A stretch of DNA of 64,000 nt, from positions 1,364,001-1,428,000 of the forward strand of contig NZ_PVYX01000002.1 of NCBI RefSeq assembly GCF_003001695.1, in the 5' to 3' direction. This DNA comes from Flagellimonas meridianipacifica (GTDB taxonomy: Bacteria > Bacteroidota > Bacteroidia > Flavobacteriales > Flavobacteriaceae). The notes beneath the pieces were generated by a model. That model did no database searches, had not been told where the DNA came from, and saw nothing but the letters and a program-made list of their open reading frames with translations. The translations under genes and the position numbers were made by a program. Positions 19,350-28,995 of the stretch are shown here, in pieces (the first letter of the stretch is position 1; every line of letters begins with the position of its first letter).

Positions 19350-19482
19350 TACATGGATATTTATGCTGTCTGATTCTTTAAGGTCCAAATCAACCCCTAT
19401 TTTTTAACATCCCATGCATTATCATTACAAGATTTTTTATAAGGAGTTCAAAACTAGGTTAGCTTACCAGTTGCGATAAAAG

Positions 19483-20334
19483 TCATATCCTATATACATT
19501 CTCTTTCTCGGACATGGTTCTAAAAAATTTAAAATGTGCCACGGTCTCCGGTTTCAGAATATTGGCAATACTGTAAAAAATGGCGTTGATTATACAAAAG
19601 GCGCCAACCATACTCCCAAAGTACAAACTGTGGGTACTGTTTATGGTCACATGATGGTCACTAAAGGGTATTAGAGGTGAAAGATCGCTATCCACAATGG
19701 AAATAGTTGTGGCGTTTCGTTCAGTCTTAGCAGTTTTCAAGGCACTTATGGTTTGGTTCTGACATTTGTCTAAGCAAAGTCCGATAACTACATCATCTTT
19801 TGAAAAGTGGGCTATATTCAAAAAGAGCTCACCGTGATATTCTGTACTCGCATGTATCTGAGGTACCGCAGATCGGCAAATACGTTCCATGTAGTTTGCT
19901 ACCAGCCCTATATGACCTAGGCCAATAATATAGGTTTGCTTGGAGTCAATGATGGCCATGGCAATCTTTTCAATCGTTGGGAAATCAATGGCGTCATAAG
20001 TCTTTTGAAGCATCATAATGTCTCCCAAAATGGCATCTTGAGCAACTTTTTGTGGGTTTGAGTGAGCCCGAACTTCTTTAATCATACCCGTGAAAATCGA
20101 GTCGACCCGAGTTAGTTGAACTTCCTCTTTTAAAAGCTCCTTCAATTCATGAAATCCATTTAACCCAATGGCCTTGCATGCTTTTACTATGGTCGCAGGA
20201 TTAACTCCTAGAATATCGCTTAATTCTTCCATCCGCATCAATACAACCTTATCAGGATAATCAAGGGCATACTGTACTACAAGCCGTCTTTTCTTTGAAA
20301 GTTCGTTTAGGTCAATACCATTTATTGTCTTCAT
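19483..20334 (-). CDS. MurR/RpiR-family transcriptional regulator (HTH + SIS)
   Basis: A 283-residue protein with an N-terminal RpiR-type HTH (residues about 1-75, including MEELSDILGVNPATIVKACK) and a C-terminal SIS sugar-phosphate-binding domain (TYIIGLGHIGLVANYMERIC, then VVIGLCLDKCQNQTISALKT). RpiR regulators respond to phosphosugars such as GlcNAc-6-P or MurNAc-6-P. It is divergent from the NSS transporter gene. The locus to its right encodes hexosamine-phosphate enzymes, so it probably senses an amino-sugar phosphate and controls part of that locus. Confidence 0.88.
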   Translation of the reverse strand: MKTINGIDLNELSKKRRLVVQYALDYPDKVVLMRMEELSDILGVNPATIVKACKAIGLNGFHELKELLKEEVQLTRVDSIFTGMIKEVRAHSNPQKVAQDAILGDIMMLQKTYDAIDFPTIEKIAMAIIDSKQTYIIGLGHIGLVANYMERICRSAVPQIHASTEYHGELFLNIAHFSKDDVVIGLCLDKCQNQTISALKTAKTERNATTISIVDSDLSPLIPFSDHHVTINSTHSLYFGSMVGAFCIINAIFYSIANILKPETVAHFKFFRTMSEKENVYRI

Positions 20335-20545
20335 AGTTTACAATAAACAAAATATTAGTTGGATGCATTTCAAAGGTACTCAAATAAACATAATTTATAT
20401 TGCTTTTTTTAAAATTACACTATTCATATTGCTTTTTAATATTTTTTTAATACCTTCCTAGTACAATATGTTTGGAAAGGTCAAATCACTGTAACAGCCA
20501 ATTCTAGTTTCCCGGGCCTAACCAACTTTAAGCAACCAAGAACCT
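20335..20545. promoter_or_regulatory. Divergent control region of RpiR and NSS genes with direct repeats
   Basis: The 12-base word ATATTGCTTTTT occurs at 20397-20408 and again at 20426-20437, 29 bp apart (about three helical turns). Direct repeats on one face of the helix fit a dimeric regulator site, and the RpiR protein encoded next door is the natural candidate. The region is very AT-rich, so chance repetition is possible. Confidence 0.4.
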
Positions 20546-21883
20546 ATGTCGACTAATACCTGGAGCAGTAAGCTATCCTTTATAATCACCACTTCAGCCT
20601 TCGCTATAGGATTGGGTAACGTTTGGCGGTTTCCGTATGTGGCAGGCGAGGGTGGAGGTGCTGCTTTCCTGCTGGTCTACGTGCTTTTAATGATTGGTAT
20701 TGGAGTTCCTCTACTTATAGTCGAAGTGGCACTGGGGCGGATGTCTGGGACAACTGTCTTGCTGGGCTTTGGAATTTTGGGCAAAAGAAGACCTTGGAAT
20801 GGAATTGGTTGGTTGGGCTCCTTATCCTGCTTTTTGATTATGGGTTTTTACGTCATGATAATGGCGTGGATAGTCATTTATCTATGGGAATGCATAAGTG
20901 GTAAAATTACTTCCTTGGGTATAAACAGTCTATCATCTCATTTTAATCTTGTTGCTTCCAGCATGACCAAGGTGATTTTGGTCATTTTGGGAATTATGTT
21001 CCTTGCACTGCTGGTTGTCAAGCAAGGACTAAAAGCAGGTTTAGAACGGTATTCCAAGGGTATGATGTTAGGTCTGATTTTTTTAGTTGTCGGGCTTTCT
21101 ATATGGGCGGCAACCTTGGATGGTGCCATGGAAGGATATCGATGGTTGCTCTCACCTGATTTTTCCAAAATCAACTTTCAAGTGATTATGAGCGCTTTGG
21201 GACAGCTCTTTTTCTCAATAGGCGTAGGTATGGCCGTGGCTTTTGTTTTTGGGAGTTACACGCATGAGCAAGAAAACCTTATTGGTAGTACTTTTTATAT
21301 TGTTATCGCCGATACCTTTTTTGCATTTCTGTCTGGATTAATGTTGTTTCCCGCCATTTTTAGTTTTGGTTTGGAACCGGATTCAGGGCCAAACCTCATT
21401 TTTGTTACCATGGCTTCTGTTTTTAATAGCCTGGAATATGGTTCTGTAGTGGGGGGCATATTTTTTCTTTTACTCTTCTTGGCTGGATTTACATCTCTTA
21501 TATCCAGTATACAAGGGTTAAAAGATAGTTTGCAGGATAAATTCAAATTGACCAGTCTTACAGCCTTATTATTGGTAACAGGCTTGATTACTCTGATTTC
21601 AATCCCAGTAGTACTCTCTTATAATGATGACCCATTGTTGTTTTTTGGGAGAACTGTCTTTGAGACTTTGGACTATTTGACTAGCACAATACTGTTACCC
21701 CTTGGAGGATTGTTGACCATTTTATTCGCAGGTTATGTAGTCGGATTTGGTCGCCTTAGTTCGCATCTTGAAAAAGGCGATAATAAAATACGAATTAAGC
21801 GCTATTGGAAGCCCATACTTATGTTGGTGCTGCCTTTGTCATTGGTTTTCATATTAATTAATGGAATATTAAAAAACACCTAA
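20546..21883 (+). CDS. Sodium-dependent transporter of the NSS (SNF) family
   Basis: A 445-residue protein with about eleven hydrophobic segments. The first helix carries the family sodium/substrate motif AIGLGNVWRFPYVAGEGGGA, and helix 2 gives the conserved GVPLLIVEVALGRMSG. NSS proteins of bacteria (LeuT, MhsT, TnaT types) import amino acids or related amines with sodium. The gene lies 75 bp upstream of an amine/amino-acid oxidase, so the two probably act in series: uptake of an amino acid or N-methyl amino acid followed by its oxidation. Confidence 0.93.
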   Translation: MSTNTWSSKLSFIITTSAFAIGLGNVWRFPYVAGEGGGAAFLLVYVLLMIGIGVPLLIVEVALGRMSGTTVLLGFGILGKRRPWNGIGWLGSLSCFLIMGFYVMIMAWIVIYLWECISGKITSLGINSLSSHFNLVASSMTKVILVILGIMFLALLVVKQGLKAGLERYSKGMMLGLIFLVVGLSIWAATLDGAMEGYRWLLSPDFSKINFQVIMSALGQLFFSIGVGMAVAFVFGSYTHEQENLIGSTFYIVIADTFFAFLSGLMLFPAIFSFGLEPDSGPNLIFVTMASVFNSLEYGSVVGGIFFLLLFLAGFTSLISSIQGLKDSLQDKFKLTSLTALLLVTGLITLISIPVVLSYNDDPLLFFGRTVFETLDYLTSTILLPLGGLLTILFAGYVVGFGRLSSHLEKGDNKIRIKRYWKPILMLVLPLSLVFILINGILKNT

Positions 21884-21958
21884 AGAAGGAAAATAAGGAT
21901 ATATAGAGAAAATAGGTTGACCCGTCTTTAGAACGATTAGTTAATTGGAGTGTAAAAG

Positions 21959-23173
21959 ATGAAACAAAAAGCAATGAAAAAATATGATGTATTGGTCATA
22001 GGTGGTGGAATCTATGGCATTACCGCCGCTGTAGAACTAGCGAAAAGAAAATATAAAGTGGGCTTAATCAACCCGGACACCATACCTCACCATATGGCAG
22101 CTTCCACGGATGTTACCAAGGCAGTACGTATGGAGTATGGGTCGGATTGGGAATACTTCCGTATGGTGGAAAAATCCATTGAAAAGTGGAAAGAATGGAA
22201 TGATTTCTTTGGGGAAAAACTGTACCATGAGGTAGGGTTTTTGATGCTTTGTAAAGAAGCTATAGAAAGTGAAAATCACACTTTTGAAAAATACAGCTAT
22301 CAACATTTGTTGGAAGCGGGCTACAAACCCGATAGATTGAATGCAACAGAAATAAAAAAGCGTTTCCCATCTGTGAACGCTGATGAATATATAGACGCCA
22401 ATTTCAATGCAAGTGCGGGTTACGCAGATGCAGCATTGACAGTTGAAAAACTGGCAACTTATTCGAGGACATTAGGAGTAGTAATCCACGAAGGACAAAC
22501 GGCCGATAGTTTTCAAATAGAAAATGGAGTATTATCCGCCGTTAAGACAAAGGAAGGGGAAACATTTCACTGCGGACATGCCCTGGTAGCGGCAGGTGCC
22601 CATACACCTATGCTTCTCCCGGAATTACAACCATACATGAGGTCAACAGGACATCCGGTATTTTGGTTAAAACCTAAAAATCCAGACAACTTTGTCCCAC
22701 CCCGTTTTTCAGTTTTCACCGCAGATATATCAAACTCAGGATGGTATGGGTTTCCTTTTTTGGAGAAATGGGGTATAGTCAAAATTGCCAAACATTCCAA
22801 TGGTGTGGGTATCCACCCAGATAATGACGATAGACAAATTACCGATGATGAGGTTAAAGATATGCGCTCATTTGTTAAGCAGACCTTTCCAGAACTTTGG
22901 GACGCGCCGCTTGTTTTTACTAGAAGATGTCTTTATATCGATACATTGGATGGCCACTTTTGGATTGATAGACATCCAGAAATTCAGGGATTATCTGTTA
23001 GTAGTGGAGGTAGTGGCCATGGCTTAAAAATGGCTCCTATACTTGGAGCAATGGTCGCGGATATCATTGAAGGAAAATCTCATGAATTCTCCAAAAGGTA
23101 CCGTTGGCGTCATCTTACTGCAGATACCTCGCAGGTGGAAGAAGCTCGATATGTAATCGATAGAAAACTGTAA
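21959..23173 (+). CDS. FAD-dependent amine/amino-acid oxidase (DAO, sarcosine-oxidase-like)
   Basis: A 404-residue flavoprotein with an N-terminal FAD-binding motif (VLVIGGGIYGITAAVELAKR), the DAO-family region DVTKAVRMEYGSDWEYFRM, which resembles monomeric sarcosine oxidase/N-methyltryptophan oxidase, and a C-terminal FAD loop SSGGSGHGLKMAPILGAMVA. It should oxidise a secondary or primary amine to an imine, releasing the aldehyde or keto acid and H2O2. The exact amine is unknown. A second Met at 21974 directly before KKYDVLVIGG could be the true start. It sits four bases before the NTF2-like gene, so they are co-transcribed. Confidence 0.88.
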   Translation: MKQKAMKKYDVLVIGGGIYGITAAVELAKRKYKVGLINPDTIPHHMAASTDVTKAVRMEYGSDWEYFRMVEKSIEKWKEWNDFFGEKLYHEVGFLMLCKEAIESENHTFEKYSYQHLLEAGYKPDRLNATEIKKRFPSVNADEYIDANFNASAGYADAALTVEKLATYSRTLGVVIHEGQTADSFQIENGVLSAVKTKEGETFHCGHALVAAGAHTPMLLPELQPYMRSTGHPVFWLKPKNPDNFVPPRFSVFTADISNSGWYGFPFLEKWGIVKIAKHSNGVGIHPDNDDRQITDDEVKDMRSFVKQTFPELWDAPLVFTRRCLYIDTLDGHFWIDRHPEIQGLSVSSGGSGHGLKMAPILGAMVADIIEGKSHEFSKRYRWRHLTADTSQVEEARYVIDRKL

Positions 23174-23177
23174 GCAC

Positions 23178-23555
23178 ATGAAAGCCGGAAAAATTATCCA
23201 CCAATTCATGGCCGCCTATAACGAAAGGAATTTGGAGAAGTTTGTCTCCTTCATGCATCCGGAATTTGAATCTTTTCTATTTGATTCGAGGGATGTATTG
23301 TGCTCGGGAATTGGAGATGCCAGAAGAGTCTATGAAAAAAGGTTCAAGGAAAACCATAACCTCTTTGTGACCACTTTACAACGAATCATTAATGACAATG
23401 TCGTAGTAGAATCACAGTTTATTGAAGGTTTTGATAGCGGTAAGACCATATATGCCATCGCCATATTTGAATTGAAGGGGGATAAGGTGAAACGTGCATC
23501 CTTTTTAAGAAGAGAAGTGAAACAGGATGGAAATGCATTGAAGTTAGTCATATAA
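23178..23555 (+). CDS. NTF2/SnoaL-like small protein
   Basis: A 125-residue cytosolic protein with the SnoaL-like pattern: an N-terminal helix (IIHQFMAAYNERNLEKFVSF) leading to MHPEFESFLFDSRDV, then strands ending in TIYAIAIFELKGDKVKRASF. This fold is used by ketosteroid-isomerase-like enzymes and binding proteins. Placed between the oxidase (4 bp) and the ECF sigma gene (8-11 bp), it may act on the aldehyde or imine product of the oxidase, but this is inference. Confidence 0.75.
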   Translation: MKAGKIIHQFMAAYNERNLEKFVSFMHPEFESFLFDSRDVLCSGIGDARRVYEKRFKENHNLFVTTLQRIINDNVVVESQFIEGFDSGKTIYAIAIFELKGDKVKRASFLRREVKQDGNALKLVI

Positions 23556-23566
23556 AAAAAGAGGTG

Positions 23567-24115
23567 ATGGAAGAGAGCAAGTACCAAGACAACGAATTAT
23601 TGTTGATTGATTTGAGAGAAGGAGTGAGAGCCGCCCATACCTATATTTTTAATACATACTTCCATGAGCTTAAAGGATATATATCGACCATTTGTGGCAA
23701 TGATGAAATGGCACAGGAAATTGTACAGCAGACCTTTATCAAATTTTGGACCAAGCGGAAAAACTTGGTCATTAAGGAATGTATCAAGGGATATCTTTTT
23801 AAAATGGCCTATAACCTATATAGAGATCAACAAAAGCAAAAGGTCAGGGAACTACACGTTATCAAGGAAATTCAATACAGGGCTACTTTGGAGTTCATAG
23901 AAAACAATCAAAATGATACAGAACAAAAAATTGCTTTACTAAATCAGGAAATAGAAAAGCTGCCCAAAAAATGTAAAATAGTATTCTTATTGGGAAAAAA
24001 AGAGGGCCTAAAATATCATGAGATTGCAAATCGGTTGAATATATCGACCAAGACAGTTGAAGTACATATGTCTAAAGCCTTGACACGCCTTCGGAACGTT
24101 TTGTACTTAAAATGA
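23567..24115 (+). CDS. ECF (FecI-like) RNA polymerase sigma factor
   Basis: A sigma-70-family protein of about 182 residues. Region 2 includes ISTICGNDEMAQEIVQQTFI followed by KFWTKR; region 4 includes KIVFLLGKKEGLKYHEIANR and LNISTKTVEVHMSKALTRLR. It belongs to the FecI-type ECF factors that pair with a FecR anti-sigma factor and switch on a SusC/SusD locus when the receptor is loaded. The frame also has a GTG three bases earlier (23564); AAAGAGG upstream is one of the few Shine-Dalgarno-like sites here and suits the ATG at 23567. Confidence 0.93.
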   Translation: MEESKYQDNELLLIDLREGVRAAHTYIFNTYFHELKGYISTICGNDEMAQEIVQQTFIKFWTKRKNLVIKECIKGYLFKMAYNLYRDQQKQKVRELHVIKEIQYRATLEFIENNQNDTEQKIALLNQEIEKLPKKCKIVFLLGKKEGLKYHEIANRLNISTKTVEVHMSKALTRLRNVLYLK

Positions 24116-24163
24116 AGATTTTTCTTTCATTTAATTAAATTCTTACTATTTCATCAACTTTTT

Positions 24164-24215
24164 GTAAAAAAAAGTAAAAATAGAGTAGGGGTATTTCCTA
24201 ATTCTCAAGTCTAAT
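24164..24215 (+). promoter_or_regulatory. Candidate ECF-dependent promoter before FecR gene
   Basis: The 123-bp gap between sigma and FecR genes contains an A-run (AAAAAAAAGTAAAAA) followed by TAGAGTAGGGGTATTTCC (24181-24198). A GC-rich GTAGGGGTA core in such AT-rich DNA stands out, and similar words are found before FecR/SusC loci in Bacteroidota as I recall them. Assignment as the autoregulated promoter is inference. Confidence 0.35.
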
Positions 24216-24238
24216 CTTAAGAAAACACTAAATGATTT

Positions 24239-25387
24239 ATGGATAATTCCGAAATAGATATTCTTATATCAAAGTTTCTGGACAACGAAGCCACAGAAGA
24301 AGAAGAGTCCTTTTTACTGCAATGGATACAAGTTCCTGAGAACAGGCTCTATCTCGAGGAGTATGTTCGGACTGAGATTTGGATTAAGTACAGCTTAAAT
24401 GCTTCTCAGGTGGAAAAACAGCTCTCCACCTTATCCATATATCCAGAACGAAATAGAAGACGCAGATTTAATCCTTTGGCCCTTGCAGCCCTTTTTGTTT
24501 TGTTTTTGGGTTTAGGCTCATTTATTTACTGGTCTTTGAGGCCAACATCCATCCAAACTTGGGATACCAATACCCTTACTCTGGAAATAAATGATAATGG
24601 CATCTCCAAATTTTATTCTCTTGAAAGCGATTTGAATCTCCCAACAACAGGTGGATTAATGACTATCGAAAAAGATAGCCTACTTAGATACTATTTTTCG
24701 GATGCGCCGTTCAATGAATCTGCGAACACAGTGTACCATACAGTTCATGTACCTTATGGAAAAACATTTAAAGTTCAATTGGAAGATGGGTCGTTGGTAC
24801 ACTTAAATGCTGGTTCAAAGCTCACATATCCTCATAGTTTCAATGGATTTCACCTACGCGAGGTATCTCTTATTGGGGAAGCTTATTTCAATATAACCAG
24901 TGATAGTATTCCCTTTCAAGTTTTTACTGACGGTATATCCACTAAGGTATTGGGGACCTCATTTAATGTTTCTGCATACAAGGACGAAGTCTTAAGAGAA
25001 GTCGTTTTGGTCGAGGGCAAGGTGGAAGTATCTGCCAATCAAAATAGAGCCCCAAGTAAGGTCTCCAAGACCATAATACCTAATCAAAGGGCTACTTTTT
25101 TAAACGAGGATAAGGACCTTTCCGTAAGCAACGTAGATCCAACTGACTATATAGCCTGGACCGAAGGAGAACTTGTTTTTTCAAATGAGGGTATAGACCA
25201 AATCATCAAAAAATTAGAACGGAAGTTTAACGTGGACATTGATAATAACTACGAAAAGCTTTCCACACAACGCTTTAATGGAAAATTCAGAGATGAAAAC
25301 GTCACTGCAATATTGGAGACCATAAGAGCTCATACCAATTTCTCTTATTCCTTGAATGGAAATACTCTAGTAATCAAAGAACCATAA
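24239..25387 (+). CDS. FecR-family anti-sigma factor
   Basis: A 382-residue protein. The N-terminal cytosolic anti-sigma part (residues 1-78) starts ILISKFLDNEATEEEESFL. One membrane segment spans residues 79-98 (LALAALFVLFLGLGSFIYWS), and a periplasmic FecR domain carries VPYGKTFKVQLEDGSLVHLN, FRGEAYFN-like LIGEAYFNITSD and VLGTSFNV. The C-terminal part (FSNEGIDQIIKKLERKFNVD) is the usual secretin/TonB-type short domain that contacts the receptor. It should hold the sigma factor inactive until the SusC protein, through its STN domain, signals substrate transport. Confidence 0.95.
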   Translation: MDNSEIDILISKFLDNEATEEEESFLLQWIQVPENRLYLEEYVRTEIWIKYSLNASQVEKQLSTLSIYPERNRRRRFNPLALAALFVLFLGLGSFIYWSLRPTSIQTWDTNTLTLEINDNGISKFYSLESDLNLPTTGGLMTIEKDSLLRYYFSDAPFNESANTVYHTVHVPYGKTFKVQLEDGSLVHLNAGSKLTYPHSFNGFHLREVSLIGEAYFNITSDSIPFQVFTDGISTKVLGTSFNVSAYKDEVLREVVLVEGKVEVSANQNRAPSKVSKTIIPNQRATFLNEDKDLSVSNVDPTDYIAWTEGELVFSNEGIDQIIKKLERKFNVDIDNNYEKLSTQRFNGKFRDENVTAILETIRAHTNFSYSLNGNTLVIKEP

Positions 25388-25454
25388 AATTATTGCCTAT
25401 GAAGACAAAATAACAACCCTTAAAAACTAATGCGAACCAGAAAATGTAACTCAT

Positions 25455-28400
25455 ATGAAAAATTATTTAACTAACACAGGTGCCAACCGCCTCATCAAAC
25501 TCGTTTTGGGATGTATGGTACTGCTGAGCTTTGTGCAGGTTAGGGCCGAGGTCAAATGTGCACAGAATGACCATATTACTGTGGATTTCAAGAATATGGA
25601 ATTAAAGCAGGTCTTCAATTGGGTAACTCAACAAGTAGGATATAACTTTTTCTACGAAGCTTCCGAAATCGATGTCGAGAAAAAAATTTCAATAAAAGCT
25701 ACAGATACCTGTATTGAGGATTTCTTATCCGAACTATTTTCCAATATTGAATTAGACCACAAGATTGTTGCCAAACAGGTCGTTGTGAAGCCTCAAGTAA
25801 AGAGTGATTTTACGCCTAAAGAAAAAATCAAAGATGAACCACGCACCAACATTCCTCAACAGGCAACTCTTACCGGAACCGTTATTGATGATCAAGGTAT
25901 GCCCTTGCCAGGTGCCGACATTGTTGCGAAAGGAACAAGCCGGGGCACAACAACTGATTTTGATGGAAATTTTGAACTTACAGTGCCCGAAGGAGTAACC
26001 GCTATCGTCGTTTCTTACATAGGTTACAAAACACAGGAAGTTAATATTGAAGGTCTGACCACGGTTTCCATTTCAATGGAACCGGATGCAGCATCCCTTG
26101 ATGAAGTCGTTGTGGTAGGTTACGGTACCTTGGCCAAAAAGCGCGTTACGGGCTCGGTGATTTCCATTGATTCGGAGACCATTGTAGAAGTTCCCGCCCT
26201 GAGTCCAGAGGCAGCAATTATAGGACAGGTTGCTGGTGTTCAAGTCCAGGAGGTATCCGGTGAACCTGGTGCGGCTCCCAACATACGTGTCAGGGGTTCT
26301 GGGTCTATTTCGGCCGGTAATGACCCGCTATTTGTTATTGATGGTATTCCAATTTCCAGAAATCTTACCACTTCGGTAATTGGAGGTGTATCAAGAAGGC
26401 GTGCTAGTTTTCAACCACCTCCGGTCAATCCTCTGGCCACTTTGAACCCTAATGATATTGCTTCCATTGAAGTGTTGAAAGATGCATCAGCGGCTGCTAT
26501 ATATGGTTCGCGAGGGGGTAACGGGGTATTGCTAATTACAACCAAAAATGGAGCAAACCGTGATAAAGGACAGTTCTCTTTTGATTCCTTTATACAGATT
26601 CAAAATGTGGCAAATAAATTGGATCTTATGAATGCAGAGGAACTCATTGATTTTACTCGAGATGCTAGAAACAACAATTATCTTTCCTCAGTTGATGGGG
26701 CATCCATAGATGATCCCATTGGACCAGGTGACCGGGGCAATGCACTCTTCGAATTACCGCAATCCTTTATTGATTGGGATGGCACTGACACCGATTGGCA
26801 AGATGTAATATTCCAAACCGGAATTACACAAAGCTATAATTTTTCATATGCGTCTCCTACGACCAATAGGACTAGCTTTTATGCTTCAGCGGGTTATTTT
26901 ACCCAAGAGGGTATTTTGGAAAAATCCAGCTTTGACCGGTATAGTTTGTTGCTTAATCTTAACTCACAATTAACCGATAAGCTAAATATGGACTTAAGGA
27001 TTGCACCAACAATTACTGAGAATCAGAGGGTGCCAGCTTCCGCTCCATATTTTGCCAGACCCCCCGGAGTGGTCTATTCTGCAATTGTACATTCACCTAC
27101 AGTTAACCCCTTTAATCCGGATGGAACCATTAATCAGTTGAACAATCAATCTTTCCTTGGTGGCGGAACTACAACATCCAGTAACCCCTTGGCCATCATA
27201 GAGGCTGTTGATGACCAAATATTCCAGTTTCAAAATAGGGCTTCATTAGCTTTATCCTATGAAATATTTCCAGAATTGACTTTCAGGACGTTTGGAGGAA
27301 TGTACCTAAACTTATTCAATCAAGATTTTTTTAGGGGAAATTCTTTGTTGTTTCGTGATTCAACAGAAGGGGAGTCCTATGCACAAGCCACCTCTTCTAC
27401 GGAAGTGAATTGGGTCTGGGAAAACACCTTGAATTGGGAAAAAGAATTTGGTGACCACTATATCAATGCAGTTTTGGGGTATACCGCCCAAAGAGATAAT
27501 ATCTCTATAAAAGAGGTTTTGGCCGATAATTTCCCTGATGACTTGGTTACCACAATCAGTGGAGGACAGGTTTTTGCAGGAAATTCTATTGAGGAGCAGT
27601 GGTCTTTGGCCTCCGCGCTTTTTAGAATGAATTACAGTTTCAAGGATAAATATCTTTTTACGGGAACAATTCGCTCAGATAGGTCTTCCAGATTTGGTGC
27701 AAACAACCAAACAGGATACTTTCCTTCTTTTTCGGTGGGATGGCGTGTAAGTGAAGAACCGTTTCTGGAGTCTTTCGAGGCTCTTTCAGAGCTTAAGTTC
27801 AGATTAAGTTGGGGAGAGACCGGAAACTTTGAGATTCCCAACTACGGGGCAATAGGACTTCTTTCCCCAGACAATTATAACCTAGCAGGAAATGAGGTCA
27901 ATGGCTTAATACAGTCCACCATTCCTAACCCGGAACTTACTTGGGAACGGTCTGAACAAGTAAACGTCGGTATGGAACTTGGACTTTTCAGTAATAGGGT
28001 CTTCCTATTGGCAGATTACTACAACACTCGGACGTCTGACCTTTTACTGAATGTTAGCATTTCTTCCGTATCTGGTTTTCAGACCGTATTGCAAAATCTT
28101 GGTGAAGTAGAGAACCAAGGTTTTGAAATTGCTTTACGGACCAAAAACTTTGTTGGTGATTTTAACTGGGATACAGAGATAAACTTTTCTACGAATCAGA
28201 ACGAGGTATTATCCCTGAATGAAAACAATGAACCTATATTTTCCGCGGGTAGCGCTGGTGTTCGTCATGTAACCCGTGTAGGTGATCCAATCGGAAGTTA
28301 TTTTGGGTATATCGTCGATGGTATCTATCAAAGTCAAGAGGAAATTGACAATGCACCATTTGATACCCAAGCACCAAATCCAGCACCTGGTGATTTCAGG

Positions 28401-28979
28401 TTTAGAGATGTAGACGGAGACGGTGAGATAACTCCTGATGACAGAACAGTGACCGGAAGTTATTTTCCAGACTTCACTTGGGGTATAAACAATAGGTTTA
28501 GCTTTAAAGGAATTGATCTCAGCTTTTTGATACAAGGAGTGGAAGGGAATGAAATTTTAAACCTTACCTCAAGACACCTAAAAAATGGAGAAGGAAATTT
28601 TAACTCCTATGCCGTTTTCAACGATAGATGGCGATCGCCCTCAGAACCGGGTAACGGGAGTTTTCCTAGAGCCGATAGACAAACGGGAAATCATGGAAAT
28701 AATAATAGGCCTTCTTCCTTTCAAGTGGAAGATGGTTCTTTTATCCGATTGCGAAACGTAACCTTAGGCTATACGCTGCCGGCAGACAAGATTTTTGGTG
28801 ATAGTGTGGATAGGCTAAGAATCTATGTGACGGGAACCAACCTATTTACTATCACCGACTACTTAGGTTACAATCCTGAAGTAAGTAATATTTCTACCAA
28901 TAGCCTAACTCCTGGAGAAGACTATGGAGCTTTCCCCTTAACAAGGAACTTTACCATGGGTATCAATCTATCCTTCTAA
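25455..28979 (+). CDS. SusC/RagA TonB-dependent receptor with STN signalling domain
   Basis: A 1174-residue outer-membrane transporter with a signal peptide (residues about 14-31), an STN domain (about 36-95, ITVDFKNMELKQVFNWVTQQ), a carboxypeptidase-like beta domain (about 135-215, TGTVIDDQGMPLPGADIVAK), a TonB-box region, a plug with VRIRG-like NIRVRGSGSISAGNDPLFVI and the SusC motif ASAAAIYGSRGGNGVLLITTK, then a beta-barrel ending in aromatic FTMGINLSF. The STN domain is the part that talks to FecR, so this receptor is autoregulated with the sigma/FecR pair just upstream. It imports a glycan or oligosaccharide with its SusD partner. Confidence 0.97.
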   Translation: MKNYLTNTGANRLIKLVLGCMVLLSFVQVRAEVKCAQNDHITVDFKNMELKQVFNWVTQQVGYNFFYEASEIDVEKKISIKATDTCIEDFLSELFSNIELDHKIVAKQVVVKPQVKSDFTPKEKIKDEPRTNIPQQATLTGTVIDDQGMPLPGADIVAKGTSRGTTTDFDGNFELTVPEGVTAIVVSYIGYKTQEVNIEGLTTVSISMEPDAASLDEVVVVGYGTLAKKRVTGSVISIDSETIVEVPALSPEAAIIGQVAGVQVQEVSGEPGAAPNIRVRGSGSISAGNDPLFVIDGIPISRNLTTSVIGGVSRRRASFQPPPVNPLATLNPNDIASIEVLKDASAAAIYGSRGGNGVLLITTKNGANRDKGQFSFDSFIQIQNVANKLDLMNAEELIDFTRDARNNNYLSSVDGASIDDPIGPGDRGNALFELPQSFIDWDGTDTDWQDVIFQTGITQSYNFSYASPTTNRTSFYASAGYFTQEGILEKSSFDRYSLLLNLNSQLTDKLNMDLRIAPTITENQRVPASAPYFARPPGVVYSAIVHSPTVNPFNPDGTINQLNNQSFLGGGTTTSSNPLAIIEAVDDQIFQFQNRASLALSYEIFPELTFRTFGGMYLNLFNQDFFRGNSLLFRDSTEGESYAQATSSTEVNWVWENTLNWEKEFGDHYINAVLGYTAQRDNISIKEVLADNFPDDLVTTISGGQVFAGNSIEEQWSLASALFRMNYSFKDKYLFTGTIRSDRSSRFGANNQTGYFPSFSVGWRVSEEPFLESFEALSELKFRLSWGETGNFEIPNYGAIGLLSPDNYNLAGNEVNGLIQSTIPNPELTWERSEQVNVGMELGLFSNRVFLLADYYNTRTSDLLLNVSISSVSGFQTVLQNLGEVENQGFEIALRTKNFVGDFNWDTEINFSTNQNEVLSLNENNEPIFSAGSAGVRHVTRVGDPIGSYFGYIVDGIYQSQEEIDNAPFDTQAPNPAPGDFRFRDVDGDGEITPDDRTVTGSYFPDFTWGINNRFSFKGIDLSFLIQGVEGNEILNLTSRHLKNGEGNFNSYAVFNDRWRSPSEPGNGSFPRADRQTGNHGNNNRPSSFQVEDGSFIRLRNVTLGYTLPADKIFGDSVDRLRIYVTGTNLFTITDYLGYNPEVSNISTNSLTPGEDYGAFPLTRNFTMGINLSF

Positions 28980-28995
28980 TTTAAAACTACAAAAG

